Shown here piece by piece: positions 1 to 6,305 of a stretch of DNA of 14,389 nt; position 1 is the stretch's first letter, and the number at the start of each line of letters is the position of its first letter. The stretch covers positions 1 through 14,389 of the forward strand of contig JBKPOW010000232.1 in the NCBI GenBank assembly GCA_046733275.1, written 5' to 3'. A model generated the notes under the pieces. The model ran no database searches. It was not told the DNA's origin and saw nothing but the letters and a program-made list of their open reading frames with translations. A program made the position numbers and the translations under genes. Source of the stretch: VRUE01 sp046733275 (GTDB lineage: Bacteria > Actinomycetota > Thermoleophilia > Solirubrobacterales > 70-9).

Positions 1-117
1 GATCCGCTGCTGCTCGCCGCGCAGCTTGGTCAGCAGGCCCCAGGCCTTGGTCCGCTCGCGGTCGCGGTCGGCGAAGCGCTCCTCGGCGGCACGGCGTCGC
101 TCGCTGACCTCGGCGAG
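1..117 (-). repeat. SMC coiled-coil repeat, copy B
   Basis: This segment encodes smc residues 397-435, starting LAEVSERRRAAEERFADRDR. It matches copy A at 406-522 in 36 of 39 residues, and the lowest-numbered 47 bases of the two copies are identical. The copy touches the window edge, so its true end and any further copies are not visible. Confidence 0.9.
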
Positions 118-1305
118 CGCCTGGTCGAGCTTCGCCCGCTCGGCGCCGGCCTGGACGTCCCCCAGAGCCGCCTCGCGCTCGGACTCGGCGGCGTCTTCGG
201 AGCGGGCCCGCGAGAGGGCCCCCGTCGCCGCCGAGAGCCCGCTCTCGATCTCGCCCAGCTCTCCCTCGAGCTTGCGTGCGCGCTCGGCGGGCGCCCCCTC
301 GCTGGAGCCGAGGTCGAGCGTCAGCGGGCCGAACTCGGCCCGCAGCCCCTCCAGGGCGCCTTCCAGGGTCGTCTCGCGATCGGCGAGCGAGGCCGCGCGC
401 ACGGCGATCCGCTGCTGCTCGCCGCGCAGCTTGGTCAGCAGGCCCCAGGCCTGGGTGCGCTCGCGGTCGCGCGCGGCGAAGCGCTCCTCGGCGACGCGGC
501 GGCGCTCGCTCACCTCGGCGAGGCTTTTCTCTACCTTCTCGCGCTTGGCGCGGGCCTCGGCGGCGGTCTTCTCCGCGGCCAGTGCCCGGTCCTTGCCGAA
601 GCGCAGCTCCTCGGCGACGAGGCGTCCGCCCAGCTCCAGCTCCTCGCGCTCTATCCGCGCGCCCAGCTCAGCGGCCTGCGCCTGGCGCTTCAGCGGTCGC
701 AGGCGCGCCCGCGCCTCGCGCTCGAGGTCGAGCGCCCGGTCGAGGTTGTCGCGCGCGGCGCGCAGCTTCAGCTCGGCGCGGCGGCGGCGCTTGCGGTGCT
801 TGCCCAGGCCTGCGGCCTCCTCGACCAGGAGGCGGCGCTCGCGCGGCTTTGAGTGGACGATCGACTCGACCCGGCCCTGGCTGATCACCGAGTGCATCTC
901 GCGGCCGAGGTTAGTGTCGGAGAGGACCTCGACCACGTCGACCAGGCGGCAGCGGGCGCCGTTGAGCCGGTAGACCCCGTCGCCGGAGCGGTCGAGGCTG
1001 CGCTGGATCGCAATCTCGGAGAGTTCGCTCGCGGCGCGGCCCGCGGAGTTGTCGATCACGACCTCGACCTCTGCCGCGCGGCGCTGGCCCACTCCCTTGC
1101 CCCCGGCGGAGATCACGTCCTGCATCGAGGCGCCGCGGATCGCGCCCGGGCTCTGCTCGCCCAGCGCCCAGAGGACCGCGTCGGTGATGTTCGACTTGCC
1201 CGAGCCGTTCGGCCCGACGATCACGCTGACGCCTGGAGAGAACTCCAGCTTGGTGCGCGCGGGGAACGACTTGAACCCCTTCATCTCGATCGATCTCAGA
1301 TACAT
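1..1305 (-). CDS. smc: Chromosome segregation protein SMC, N-terminal part (cut by window edge)
   Basis: This is the N-terminal 435 codons of the SMC ATPase, which dimerises and works with ScpA/ScpB to organise and segregate the chromosome. The protein begins MYLRSIEMKGFKSF, typical of SMC. The Walker A P-loop GPNGSGKS is at residues 31-38. The Q-loop, in a HSVISQGRVES context, is around Q143. An ERRLLVEEAAG segment then leads into an Arg/Glu/Ala-rich coiled coil from about residue 165. The hinge, second coiled coil and Walker B/ABC signature lie beyond the left edge. The ATG at 1305 has GAGGA about 8 nt upstream and is 48 nt after the rnc stop, so it is probably cotranscribed with rnc. The coiled coil carries a near-exact 39-residue repeat (residues 262-300 and 397-435). 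The family call is secure; only the C-terminal part is unseen. Confidence 0.97.
   Translation of the reverse strand, partial: MYLRSIEMKGFKSFPARTKLEFSPGVSVIVGPNGSGKSNITDAVLWALGEQSPGAIRGASMQDVISAGGKGVGQRRAAEVEVVIDNSAGRAASELSEIAIQRSLDRSGDGVYRLNGARCRLVDVVEVLSDTNLGREMHSVISQGRVESIVHSKPRERRLLVEEAAGLGKHRKRRRRAELKLRAARDNLDRALDLEREARARLRPLKRQAQAAELGARIEREELELGGRLVAEELRFGKDRALAAEKTAAEARAKREKVEKSLAEVSERRRVAEERFAARDRERTQAWGLLTKLRGEQQRIAVRAASLADRETTLEGALEGLRAEFGPLTLDLGSSEGAPAERARKLEGELGEIESGLSAATGALSRARSEDAAESEREAALGDVQAGAERAKLDQALAEVSERRRAAEERFADRDRERTKAWGLLTKLRGEQQRI
406..522 (-). repeat. SMC coiled-coil repeat, copy A
   Basis: This segment encodes smc residues 262-300, starting LAEVSERRRVAEERFAARDR. 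It repeats in frame 405 bp (135 codons) away as copy B. The differences are V/A, A/D and Q/K. The near-identity at DNA level suggests recent duplication or gene conversion, because general heptad similarity would not preserve codons. Confidence 0.9.
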
Positions 1306-1353
1306 GCTCGTCCTCGTCGGAAGGCTTGCGGGTGAGTCGGACGCAACACCTCG

Positions 1354-2028
1354 TCAGCCTCCTAGCTGCTTCAGCGCCTCCTCGGCGGCCACCTGCTCGG
1401 CCGCCTTCTTGCTTCGCCCGGCGCCGGTCCCCACCCTCTCCCCCTCGACGGTCGCCTCGACCTCGAAGGTGCGCTCGTGCGCAGGCCCGGATTCGCCGAT
1501 CACGACGTAGGTTACGCGCGCGCCTCGCCGGGCGAGCAGCTCCTGCAGCGCCGACTTCGCGTCGACTGGCGCCTCCAGCGCGTACTCGATCTGCGCATCG
1601 AAGGCATCGGCGACGGTAACGGCGACCCGCTCGAAGCCGAAGGCTACGAAGCAGGCGCCGATCAGGGCCTCGGTCACCTCGGGCAGGGGGCGCGAGCCGG
1701 CCAGCAGCACCGTGGCGGGGATCGCGTCCTCGGCAATGGGCTGGGCCGTTTCCAGCATCGCCGGCACGCCCAGCTCGCGGCCGACCTCGGCACAGGAGAC
1801 GCCGCTGACGGTCTGGTTGTGGATCCGCGTCAGGCCGCCGGCGTCGACGTCGGGGAAGCGCTCGTAGATCGAGGCGGCGACGGCGAGGGCGAGGACGCTG
1901 TCGCCGAGGTAGGCGAGGCGCTCGTAGGAGTCGCGCGCGCCAACCGTCCAGGAGGAGTGTGTGAGGGCGCGCCGGCGCAGGTCGTCGGGGAGCTCGCGGA
2001 CGAGCTCGGCCAGCCCCTCGGCGCTCAC
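1354..2028 (-). CDS. rnc: Ribonuclease III family protein with an altered catalytic signature
   Basis: The protein (224 aa) has an N-terminal RNase III domain (about residues 5-150) and a C-terminal double-stranded RNA-binding domain (about 155-223, with DAKSALQELLARRG and GRSKKAAEQVAAEEAL). RNase III cuts double-stranded RNA, including rRNA precursors. The signature reads YERLAYLGDSVL: E36 and D43 are kept, but the second glutamate (E41 in the E. coli enzyme) is A39. The distal motif reads PEVTEALIGA, with E117 where Asp is usual and E120 matching the catalytic Glu. The usual LA-rich and GE-containing helices between them are also divergent. The GTG start at 2028 overlaps the acpP stop by 4 nt (GTGA), so translation is probably coupled. 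The architecture is convincing; full catalytic activity is uncertain. Confidence 0.9.
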   Translation of the reverse strand: MSAEGLAELVRELPDDLRRRALTHSSWTVGARDSYERLAYLGDSVLALAVAASIYERFPDVDAGGLTRIHNQTVSGVSCAEVGRELGVPAMLETAQPIAEDAIPATVLLAGSRPLPEVTEALIGACFVAFGFERVAVTVADAFDAQIEYALEAPVDAKSALQELLARRGARVTYVVIGESGPAHERTFEVEATVEGERVGTGAGRSKKAAEQVAAEEALKQLGG

Positions 2029-2270
2029 GCCGGAGCGTGCTCCATCACAAAGCTGACGGCGTCGCCCACGGTCTCGATCCGCGCCGCCTGCTCCTCGGTG
2101 ACCGAGATCTTGTAGCGGTCCTCGAGCTCCATCACCAGCTCATAGAGGTCGAGCGAGTCGGCGTCAAGGTCGTCCTTAAAGCGCGTCCCCTCGGAGATCT
2201 TGCCCGGATCGACCTCGAGCTCCTCGGCGAGGTGGTCGCGGACCAGCTGGAAGACCTCGTCCCTGTTCAT
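2025..2270 (-). CDS. acpP: Acyl carrier protein
   Basis: This small acidic protein (81 aa) carries growing acyl chains in fatty acid synthesis. The phosphopantetheine attachment motif DADSLDLYELV places the modified serine at S39, followed by the conserved acidic helix II. Its length matches bacterial ACPs. The ATG at 2270 follows the plsX stop by 13 nt, with a GGGA just upstream. Its TGA overlaps the GTG start of rnc. The plsX-acpP-rnc-smc order is common in bacteria and supports the primary AcpP of fatty acid synthesis over a polyketide-specific carrier. Confidence 0.96.
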   Translation of the reverse strand: MNRDEVFQLVRDHLAEELEVDPGKISEGTRFKDDLDADSLDLYELVMELEDRYKISVTEEQAARIETVGDAVSFVMEHAPA

Positions 2271-2283
2271 TCCCGGTGTCCTA

Positions 2284-3312
2284 TCACGCGTCCGGCCCGG
2301 CGGCCATCGCCCCGCGGGTCGCGCCGCCCCGCTCTAGCAGCGCCGCGGTGCGGCCGATCGCGTCGACCTCGACGCAGCGCGCGGCGAGCCGCACCGAGTT
2401 GGCGATCCCCTCGGCGCCGGCGCTGCCGTGGCCGACGACGGCGATGCCGCGCAGGCCGAGCAGGATCGCGCCGCCGGTGGCATCGGGGTGCAGCTCGCGG
2501 CGCAGGCCGCCGAGCGCTGGGCGCATCATCAGCCCGCCGAGGGCGGCGAGGGGGTTGGAGCGGGCGGCGTCGCCGATCGCACCGGTGAGGGTGCGGGCCG
2601 TCCCCTCCATCAGCTTCAGCGCGACGTTGCCGGTGAAGCCGTCGGTGACGACGACGTCGACCGCCCCGGCGGCAACGTCGCCCCCCTCGACGTTGCCGGC
2701 GAACTCGATCCCGTCCGAACGGGCAAGCTGCGCGTTGGCCTCGACAACCTCCCCCCGCCCCTTGCCGGCCTCCTCGCCGACCGAGAGCAGGCCGACGCGC
2801 GGCCGGGAGACGCCGAGCACCGCCTCGCTGAAGGCGGCGCCGAGGAAGGCGAACTGGACCAGGTGCTGGGCGCGCACCTCGGTATTGGCGCCGACGTCGA
2901 GGAAGAGGACCGCTTTGCCGGGGACGGGCAGCCGCACGGCAAGCGCAGGGCGCTGCACGCCGCGCAGGCGCCGCAGTCCGAAGGTCGCGGCCGCCATCGT
3001 CGCCCCAGTCGAGCCGTGGCTGACCATCGCCTCGGCACGGCCCTCCGTGACGTCGCGCGCCGCCCGCACCACCGATGCCTCCTTCTTGGCGCGCACGGCC
3101 GGCAACGGCTCCTCCTCGTTGCCGATCCACTCCGCCGTCGGCACCACCTCGATCCCGTCGACCCCCTCCAGCCCGTGCCCCCGCCGCGGCCCGAAGACCC
3201 GCAGGCGGATCCCGTCGGCGGCCGCCATCCGGGCGCCCTCGGCCAGCAGGTCGAGGCCCCGCTCGACGCCGTAACCGTCGAGCGCGACGGTGACGCCGGC
3301 GCCGGGCGGCAT
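2284..3312 (-). CDS. plsX: Phosphate acyltransferase PlsX (divergent N-terminus)
   Basis: The protein (342 aa) belongs to the PlsX family, which converts acyl-ACP and phosphate to acyl-phosphate, the donor used by PlsY in phospholipid synthesis. Family landmarks are SHGSTGATMAAATFGLRRL around residue 100, RPALA, FLDVGANTEVRAQHLVQFAFLG, RVGLLSVGEEAGKG, FAGNVEGGDVAAGAVDVVVTDGFTGN and a C-terminal GIAVVGHGSA. The usual N-terminal DAMGGD-type motif is replaced by DGYGVE (residues 12-17), and the following phosphate-loop-like region is also atypical. It lies 11 nt after rpmF and 13 nt before acpP, consistent with one operon. The ATG at 3312 lacks an ideally placed Shine-Dalgarno; a GGAG sits about 15 nt upstream, overlapping the rpmF stop. 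Confidence 0.93.
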   Translation of the reverse strand: MPPGAGVTVALDGYGVERGLDLLAEGARMAAADGIRLRVFGPRRGHGLEGVDGIEVVPTAEWIGNEEEPLPAVRAKKEASVVRAARDVTEGRAEAMVSHGSTGATMAAATFGLRRLRGVQRPALAVRLPVPGKAVLFLDVGANTEVRAQHLVQFAFLGAAFSEAVLGVSRPRVGLLSVGEEAGKGRGEVVEANAQLARSDGIEFAGNVEGGDVAAGAVDVVVTDGFTGNVALKLMEGTARTLTGAIGDAARSNPLAALGGLMMRPALGGLRRELHPDATGGAILLGLRGIAVVGHGSAGAEGIANSVRLAARCVEVDAIGRTAALLERGGATRGAMAAGPDA

Positions 3313-3323
3313 CGGAGCGCTCT

Positions 3324-3542
3324 CTACTCCTCGGTGTCGGTGGGCGCGCCGGCGGTCGGGTCGGCGATCGTGTGCTTGATCACCTCACGCCCGGCGTAGG
3401 TGCCGCAGGTCGGGCAGACGCGGTGCGGCAGGCGCGGGTTGTGGCAGCGCGGGCACTCGTTCAAGCGCGCCTTGCGGGCCTTGTGCGTGGCCCGCCGCTT
3501 GTCGCGCCGCGTGCGGGACGTTCTCTTCTTCGGGACCGCCAT
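3324..3542 (-). CDS. rpmF: Large ribosomal subunit protein bL32, zinc-binding form
   Basis: This basic 72-residue protein begins MAVPKKRTSRTRRDKRR, the classic bL32 start. It has a zinc ribbon C30-x2-C33 and C43-x2-C46, followed by the GTYAGREVI ending typical of the family. A short acidic tail (TAGAPTDTEE) extends it beyond the usual 56-60 residues. A longer frame continues upstream to 3614, but the ATG at 3542 is chosen because bL32 starts at MAVPKK and the extension would overlap the DUF177 gene. It lies between DUF177 and plsX, the standard bacterial yceD-rpmF-plsX arrangement. Confidence 0.97.
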   Translation of the reverse strand: MAVPKKRTSRTRRDKRRATHKARKARLNECPRCHNPRLPHRVCPTCGTYAGREVIKHTIADPTAGAPTDTEE

Positions 3543-3580
3543 GAGCTGCGGAATGGTAGCGGTCCGCGGCCGGACGTCCC

Positions 3581-4105
3581 TCAGTCCTGCTTCAACTCGT
3601 CGAGCTTCGCCCAACGAGGGTCGCCGCCCGCGTCGTGCTCGTGCTCCTTCGGATCCGCGTCGTTGAGGGACTCGCCGCAGACCGGGCAGAGGCCGGTGCA
3701 GTCGGGGCGACAGAGGATCTGCGTCGGCAGGGCCAGGATTGCGGCGTCGTGGGCCCAGCGGCCGAGGTCGAGCTCGTCCTCGACGACGTAGGGGCTGCGC
3801 AGCTCCTCGTCCTCGGTGTCGGCCTGGTCGATCTCACGGGCGTCGATCTCGGTCGCCACATCGGCTGCCTCGAGGCAACGCATGCAGGGTCCCTCGACGT
3901 GGAGGGGGAAGCGCAGGCGGAAGGCGTAGCCGTTGCTTGGTCGCGAGATGTCGAGCCGGGTCTCCGCCACCTCGCCCTGGGGGACATATGTCTGGCCGCC
4001 CAGCTCGAGCGGCTCGAGCCGCACCGGCGGTTCCAGGCGAACGCCCTGGCCGTGCGAGAGCGAGAGGCTTGCGAGATCGACGATGGTGGTTGGCGTCCTG
4101 GCCAT
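3581..4105 (-). CDS. yceD: DUF177 (YceD-type) protein, ribosome-assembly associated
   Basis: The protein (174 aa) has the DUF177 pattern: CMRC (C74, C77) in the middle and the C-terminal signature CRPDCTGLCPVCGESLN (C132, C136, C140, C143), probably binding zinc. The family is almost always next to rpmF and is linked in bacteria and plastids to 23S rRNA accumulation or large-subunit assembly; the mechanism is not settled. The ATG at 4105 has an excellent ribosome binding site (GGAGGAG about 6 nt upstream). It is the first gene of the minus-strand run ending in smc and diverges from a methyltransferase, so a promoter for the run should lie in or near 4106-4160. The rpmF start is 38 nt downstream. 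Confidence 0.93.
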   Translation of the reverse strand: MARTPTTIVDLASLSLSHGQGVRLEPPVRLEPLELGGQTYVPQGEVAETRLDISRPSNGYAFRLRFPLHVEGPCMRCLEAADVATEIDAREIDQADTEDEELRSPYVVEDELDLGRWAHDAAILALPTQILCRPDCTGLCPVCGESLNDADPKEHEHDAGGDPRWAKLDELKQD

Positions 4106-4160
4106 TGCGAGCTCCTCCGCCCGGCCGCTTACGATGGCACCCTCCCGACGAGGTTACGAG
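4106..4160. promoter_or_regulatory. Divergent intergenic region between DUF177 and the methyltransferase
   Basis: These 55 bases separate the start codons of two divergent genes and hold both ribosome binding sites (GGAGGAG for DUF177 on the minus strand, GAGG for the methyltransferase on the plus strand). Any promoter for either gene must lie here or inside the opposite coding region. I see no convincing -35/-10 pair on either strand, so the call rests on gene layout. Confidence 0.4.
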
Positions 4161-4658
4161 ATGGGCCAATTCGACTGGACTCCCGACGAGTACCTGGAGC
4201 GCATCCGCTCCAAGATCCCGCGCTACGACGAACTGCAGGAGCAGGCCGTCGCCGCCGTGCCGTTCCCCCCCGAGCGGGTTCTCGAGCTTGGGATGGGCAC
4301 GGGCGAGACCACCCGCCGCCTGATCGAGGCCTACCCCGACGTCTGGGTCGTCGGTCTCGACTCCAGCCCCGACATGGTCTTCCGCGCCCGCCAAACCTAC
4401 GACGACGTCCAGCTCGCCCGCATGGAGGACCCGCTCCCCGACGGCCCCTGGGACCTCGTCATCTCCGTCCTCTCCGTCAACGACCTGACCGACGAGCAGA
4501 AGCAGCGACTCTTCCGCCGCGTCCGCGACCACTCCCGCTCGGTGGTGATCGGCGACGTATTCGAGAAGGACCGACAGCTCGACGACGTGGTCGAGTGGTC
4601 CGGCGGCGAGGTCATCTGGCAGGCCGACGGCCTGGCGGTAGTGCGCGCGACGTACTGA
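4161..4658 (+). CDS. Small class I SAM-dependent methyltransferase
   Basis: The protein (165 aa) is a minimal Rossmann-fold methyltransferase. Motif I reads VLELGMGTGETT (residues 40-51), the acidic end of strand 2 is in VVGLDSSPDM (63-72), and the post-I region holds WDLVISVLSVNDLTDEQK (97-114). This resembles the Methyltransf_25/trans-aconitate methyltransferase-like group. It is shorter than most members (200-250 aa), lacking obvious substrate-binding additions, so the substrate cannot be named. The frame stays open far upstream, but the ATG at 4161 has a GAGG 7 nt ahead and an MGQFDW start; an ATG at 4134 is the alternative. It is the only plus-strand gene within the minus-strand series and ends 3 nt from the convergent sepIVA stop. 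It overlaps no neighbour. Confidence 0.82.
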   Translation: MGQFDWTPDEYLERIRSKIPRYDELQEQAVAAVPFPPERVLELGMGTGETTRRLIEAYPDVWVVGLDSSPDMVFRARQTYDDVQLARMEDPLPDGPWDLVISVLSVNDLTDEQKQRLFRRVRDHSRSVVIGDVFEKDRQLDDVVEWSGGEVIWQADGLAVVRATY

Positions 4659-4661
4659 GCG

Positions 4662-5144
4662 CTACGGCTGCTCGTCCAGCTCGGCGACCGGCTGCTCTTC
4701 GTCGCGGCCGGCGAGCCGGTCGCGGCCGCGCTGCACGGCCGCGAGGAACTTCTGCAGGTTGACCTCGAGCGTGTTGAGGATCTCGTCGGCGTAGTCCTCG
4801 GCGCCGAGCCTGATCTCGCGCTCGCGCGTGCGCGCGTCCTCGACGATCTCGTCGGCGGCCCGCTCGGCCTGCTTGGTGACCTCCTCGTCGGAGATCAGGC
4901 GGGCCTGCTGCTCGCGTGCCTCGCGCACGATCCGCTCGGCCTCTCGTTTGGCCTCGGCCAGCATCTCCTGGCGCTCCTTGACGATCCAGCGGGCCTGCTT
5001 GATCTCCTCGGGGATCGTCGCCCGCATCTGATCGAGGAGGTCGTAGATCTCCTCGCGGTCCACGCGGACCTGATCCGTGAGAGGCACGGGCCGGGCGTTG
5101 TGGACGACATCGTCCAGCTTGTCTATTAAGACCAGAACGTCCAT
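4662..5144 (-). CDS. sepIVA: SepIVA-like DivIVA-family coiled-coil protein
   Basis: The protein (160 aa) starts MDVLVLIDKLDDVVHNARPVPL, then EEIYDLLDQMRATIPEEI. As I recall it, this closely parallels the N-terminus of mycobacterial SepIVA (Rv2927c), an essential coiled-coil protein affecting cell elongation and septation. A long, highly charged coiled coil follows (about residues 45-120, rich in EA and REAE repeats), with a C-terminal TLEVNLQKFLAAVQRGRDRL helix resembling the end of the mycobacterial protein. It is much shorter than the roughly 245-residue homologue, mostly through a shorter central coil. Annotation pipelines may call it DivIVA or ATP synthase subunit B-like; it has no membrane segment, so the latter is unlikely. 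No Shine-Dalgarno is visible before the ATG (only a run of C). It lies downstream of coaD, separated by 103 nt. Confidence 0.8.
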   Translation of the reverse strand: MDVLVLIDKLDDVVHNARPVPLTDQVRVDREEIYDLLDQMRATIPEEIKQARWIVKERQEMLAEAKREAERIVREAREQQARLISDEEVTKQAERAADEIVEDARTREREIRLGAEDYADEILNTLEVNLQKFLAAVQRGRDRLAGRDEEQPVAELDEQP

Positions 5145-5184
5145 TGGGGGGGCGTAAGCCTACGTGTAAGCGGCACTTTCGGTG

Positions 5185-5211
5185 AAGAAGCCGTGATTTC
5201 CTCGGCTTTTT
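5185..5211. terminator. Terminator-like hairpin between coaD and sepIVA
   Basis: The arms AAGAAGCCG (5185-5193) and CGGCTTTTT (5203-5211) pair over 9 bp with one G-U around a 9-nt loop. As plus-strand RNA the stem ends in a U run, like an intrinsic terminator, and could stop read-through from the methyltransferase. As minus-strand RNA the hairpin still forms (one A-C mismatch), but the U run is interrupted (CUUCUUC), so termination after coaD would be weak. It is one of the few AU-rich patches in the window. Confidence 0.45.
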
Positions 5212-5216
5212 GCAAA

Positions 5217-5247
5217 CTCTCGCCCAGGGGCGGTCGTCGGCGAAAGC

Positions 5248-5263
<16 letters not shown>
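5217..5263. repeat. 12-bp direct repeat at the coaD 3' end
   Basis: CTCTCGCCCAGG occurs at 5217-5228 and again at 5252-5263. The second copy encodes the last residues of CoaD (LGER); the first lies in the noncoding gap just past the stop. The spacing of 35 bp from start to start suggests a small local duplication. No function is assigned. Confidence 0.6.
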
Positions 5264-5747
<484 letters not shown>

Positions 5748-5751
<4 letters not shown>

Positions 5752-6305
5752 CCGGCGCCCCCGGCGTAGAAGGAGACGTCGATCGAGCCGTAGCGTCGCT
5801 GCCGCACCCGCTCCAGCGACTCGATGCGCAAGGGCGCCCGCGCGCTGCTTTCGACCACCGCCCGCCCGCCGGCGGCAAGCAGCGGCGGCAGATGGCTGTT
5901 CAGTGCCTTCCCCACGCGGTCGGCGAGTCTATAGGGGGCGTCGACGAAGACGAGGTCGAATCGCCAGGCCGGTGTGAGCGCGGGGGCTCCAACGGCCTGC
6001 CTCTCGAGCCAGCTGGGTGCATCAGACCGGACCAGCTCGACCCGCTCGCCGAGGCCGAGCCGCTCGACGTTGCCCAGCGCCGGCCTGGTGTCGCGGTCGA
6101 CGAGGATCGCGGTCGCGGCGCCGCGCGAGAGCGCCTCGATGCCGAGTGCGCCGGTGCCGCAGTAGAGATCGAGGACGCGTGCGCCCTCGATCTCGCCCAG
6201 GGCGGAGAAGATCGCCTCGCGCACTCGGTCTGAGGTCGGCCGCACCTTCCATCCGCGCGGCGCGACCAAGCGCTGCCCCTTCAGCTCTCCGGCGATCACC
6301 CTCAT
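5748..6305 (-). CDS. rsmD: 16S rRNA (guanine966-N2)-methyltransferase RsmD
   Basis: The protein (185 aa) should methylate G966 of 16S rRNA (E. coli numbering) during small-subunit assembly. It starts MRVIAGELKGQRL, followed by VRPTSDRVREAIFSAL (residues 21-36), both hallmarks of RsmD. The SAM-binding motif VLDLYCGTGALGIEALSRGA spans about 44-63. The catalytic motif IV, normally DPPY or NPPY, reads DAPY (122-125). The frame extends upstream through recG, but the ATG at 6305 gives the conserved N-terminus and forms an ATGA overlap with the recG stop. Its own stop overlaps the coaD start. The function is secure apart from the unusual motif IV. Confidence 0.95.

Noticed and set aside
1..522. The SMC repeat considered as a CRISPR-like or mobile-element repeat
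   Set aside because: There are only two visible copies, both in frame and coding for the same coiled-coil segment, with no spacers, inverted ends or transposase.
3324..3614. Longer N-terminus for bL32 and, similarly, for the FakA-like protein (up to 10275)
   Set aside because: bL32 begins with MAVPKK and the DAK2 domain begins near the ATG at 10062. The extensions overlap upstream genes (DUF177 and rpmB) and carry no family similarity.
4662..5144. F0F1 ATP synthase subunit B for the sepIVA-like gene
   Set aside because: It has no N-terminal membrane helix and no other atp genes nearby; its N-terminus and neighbourhood fit SepIVA.
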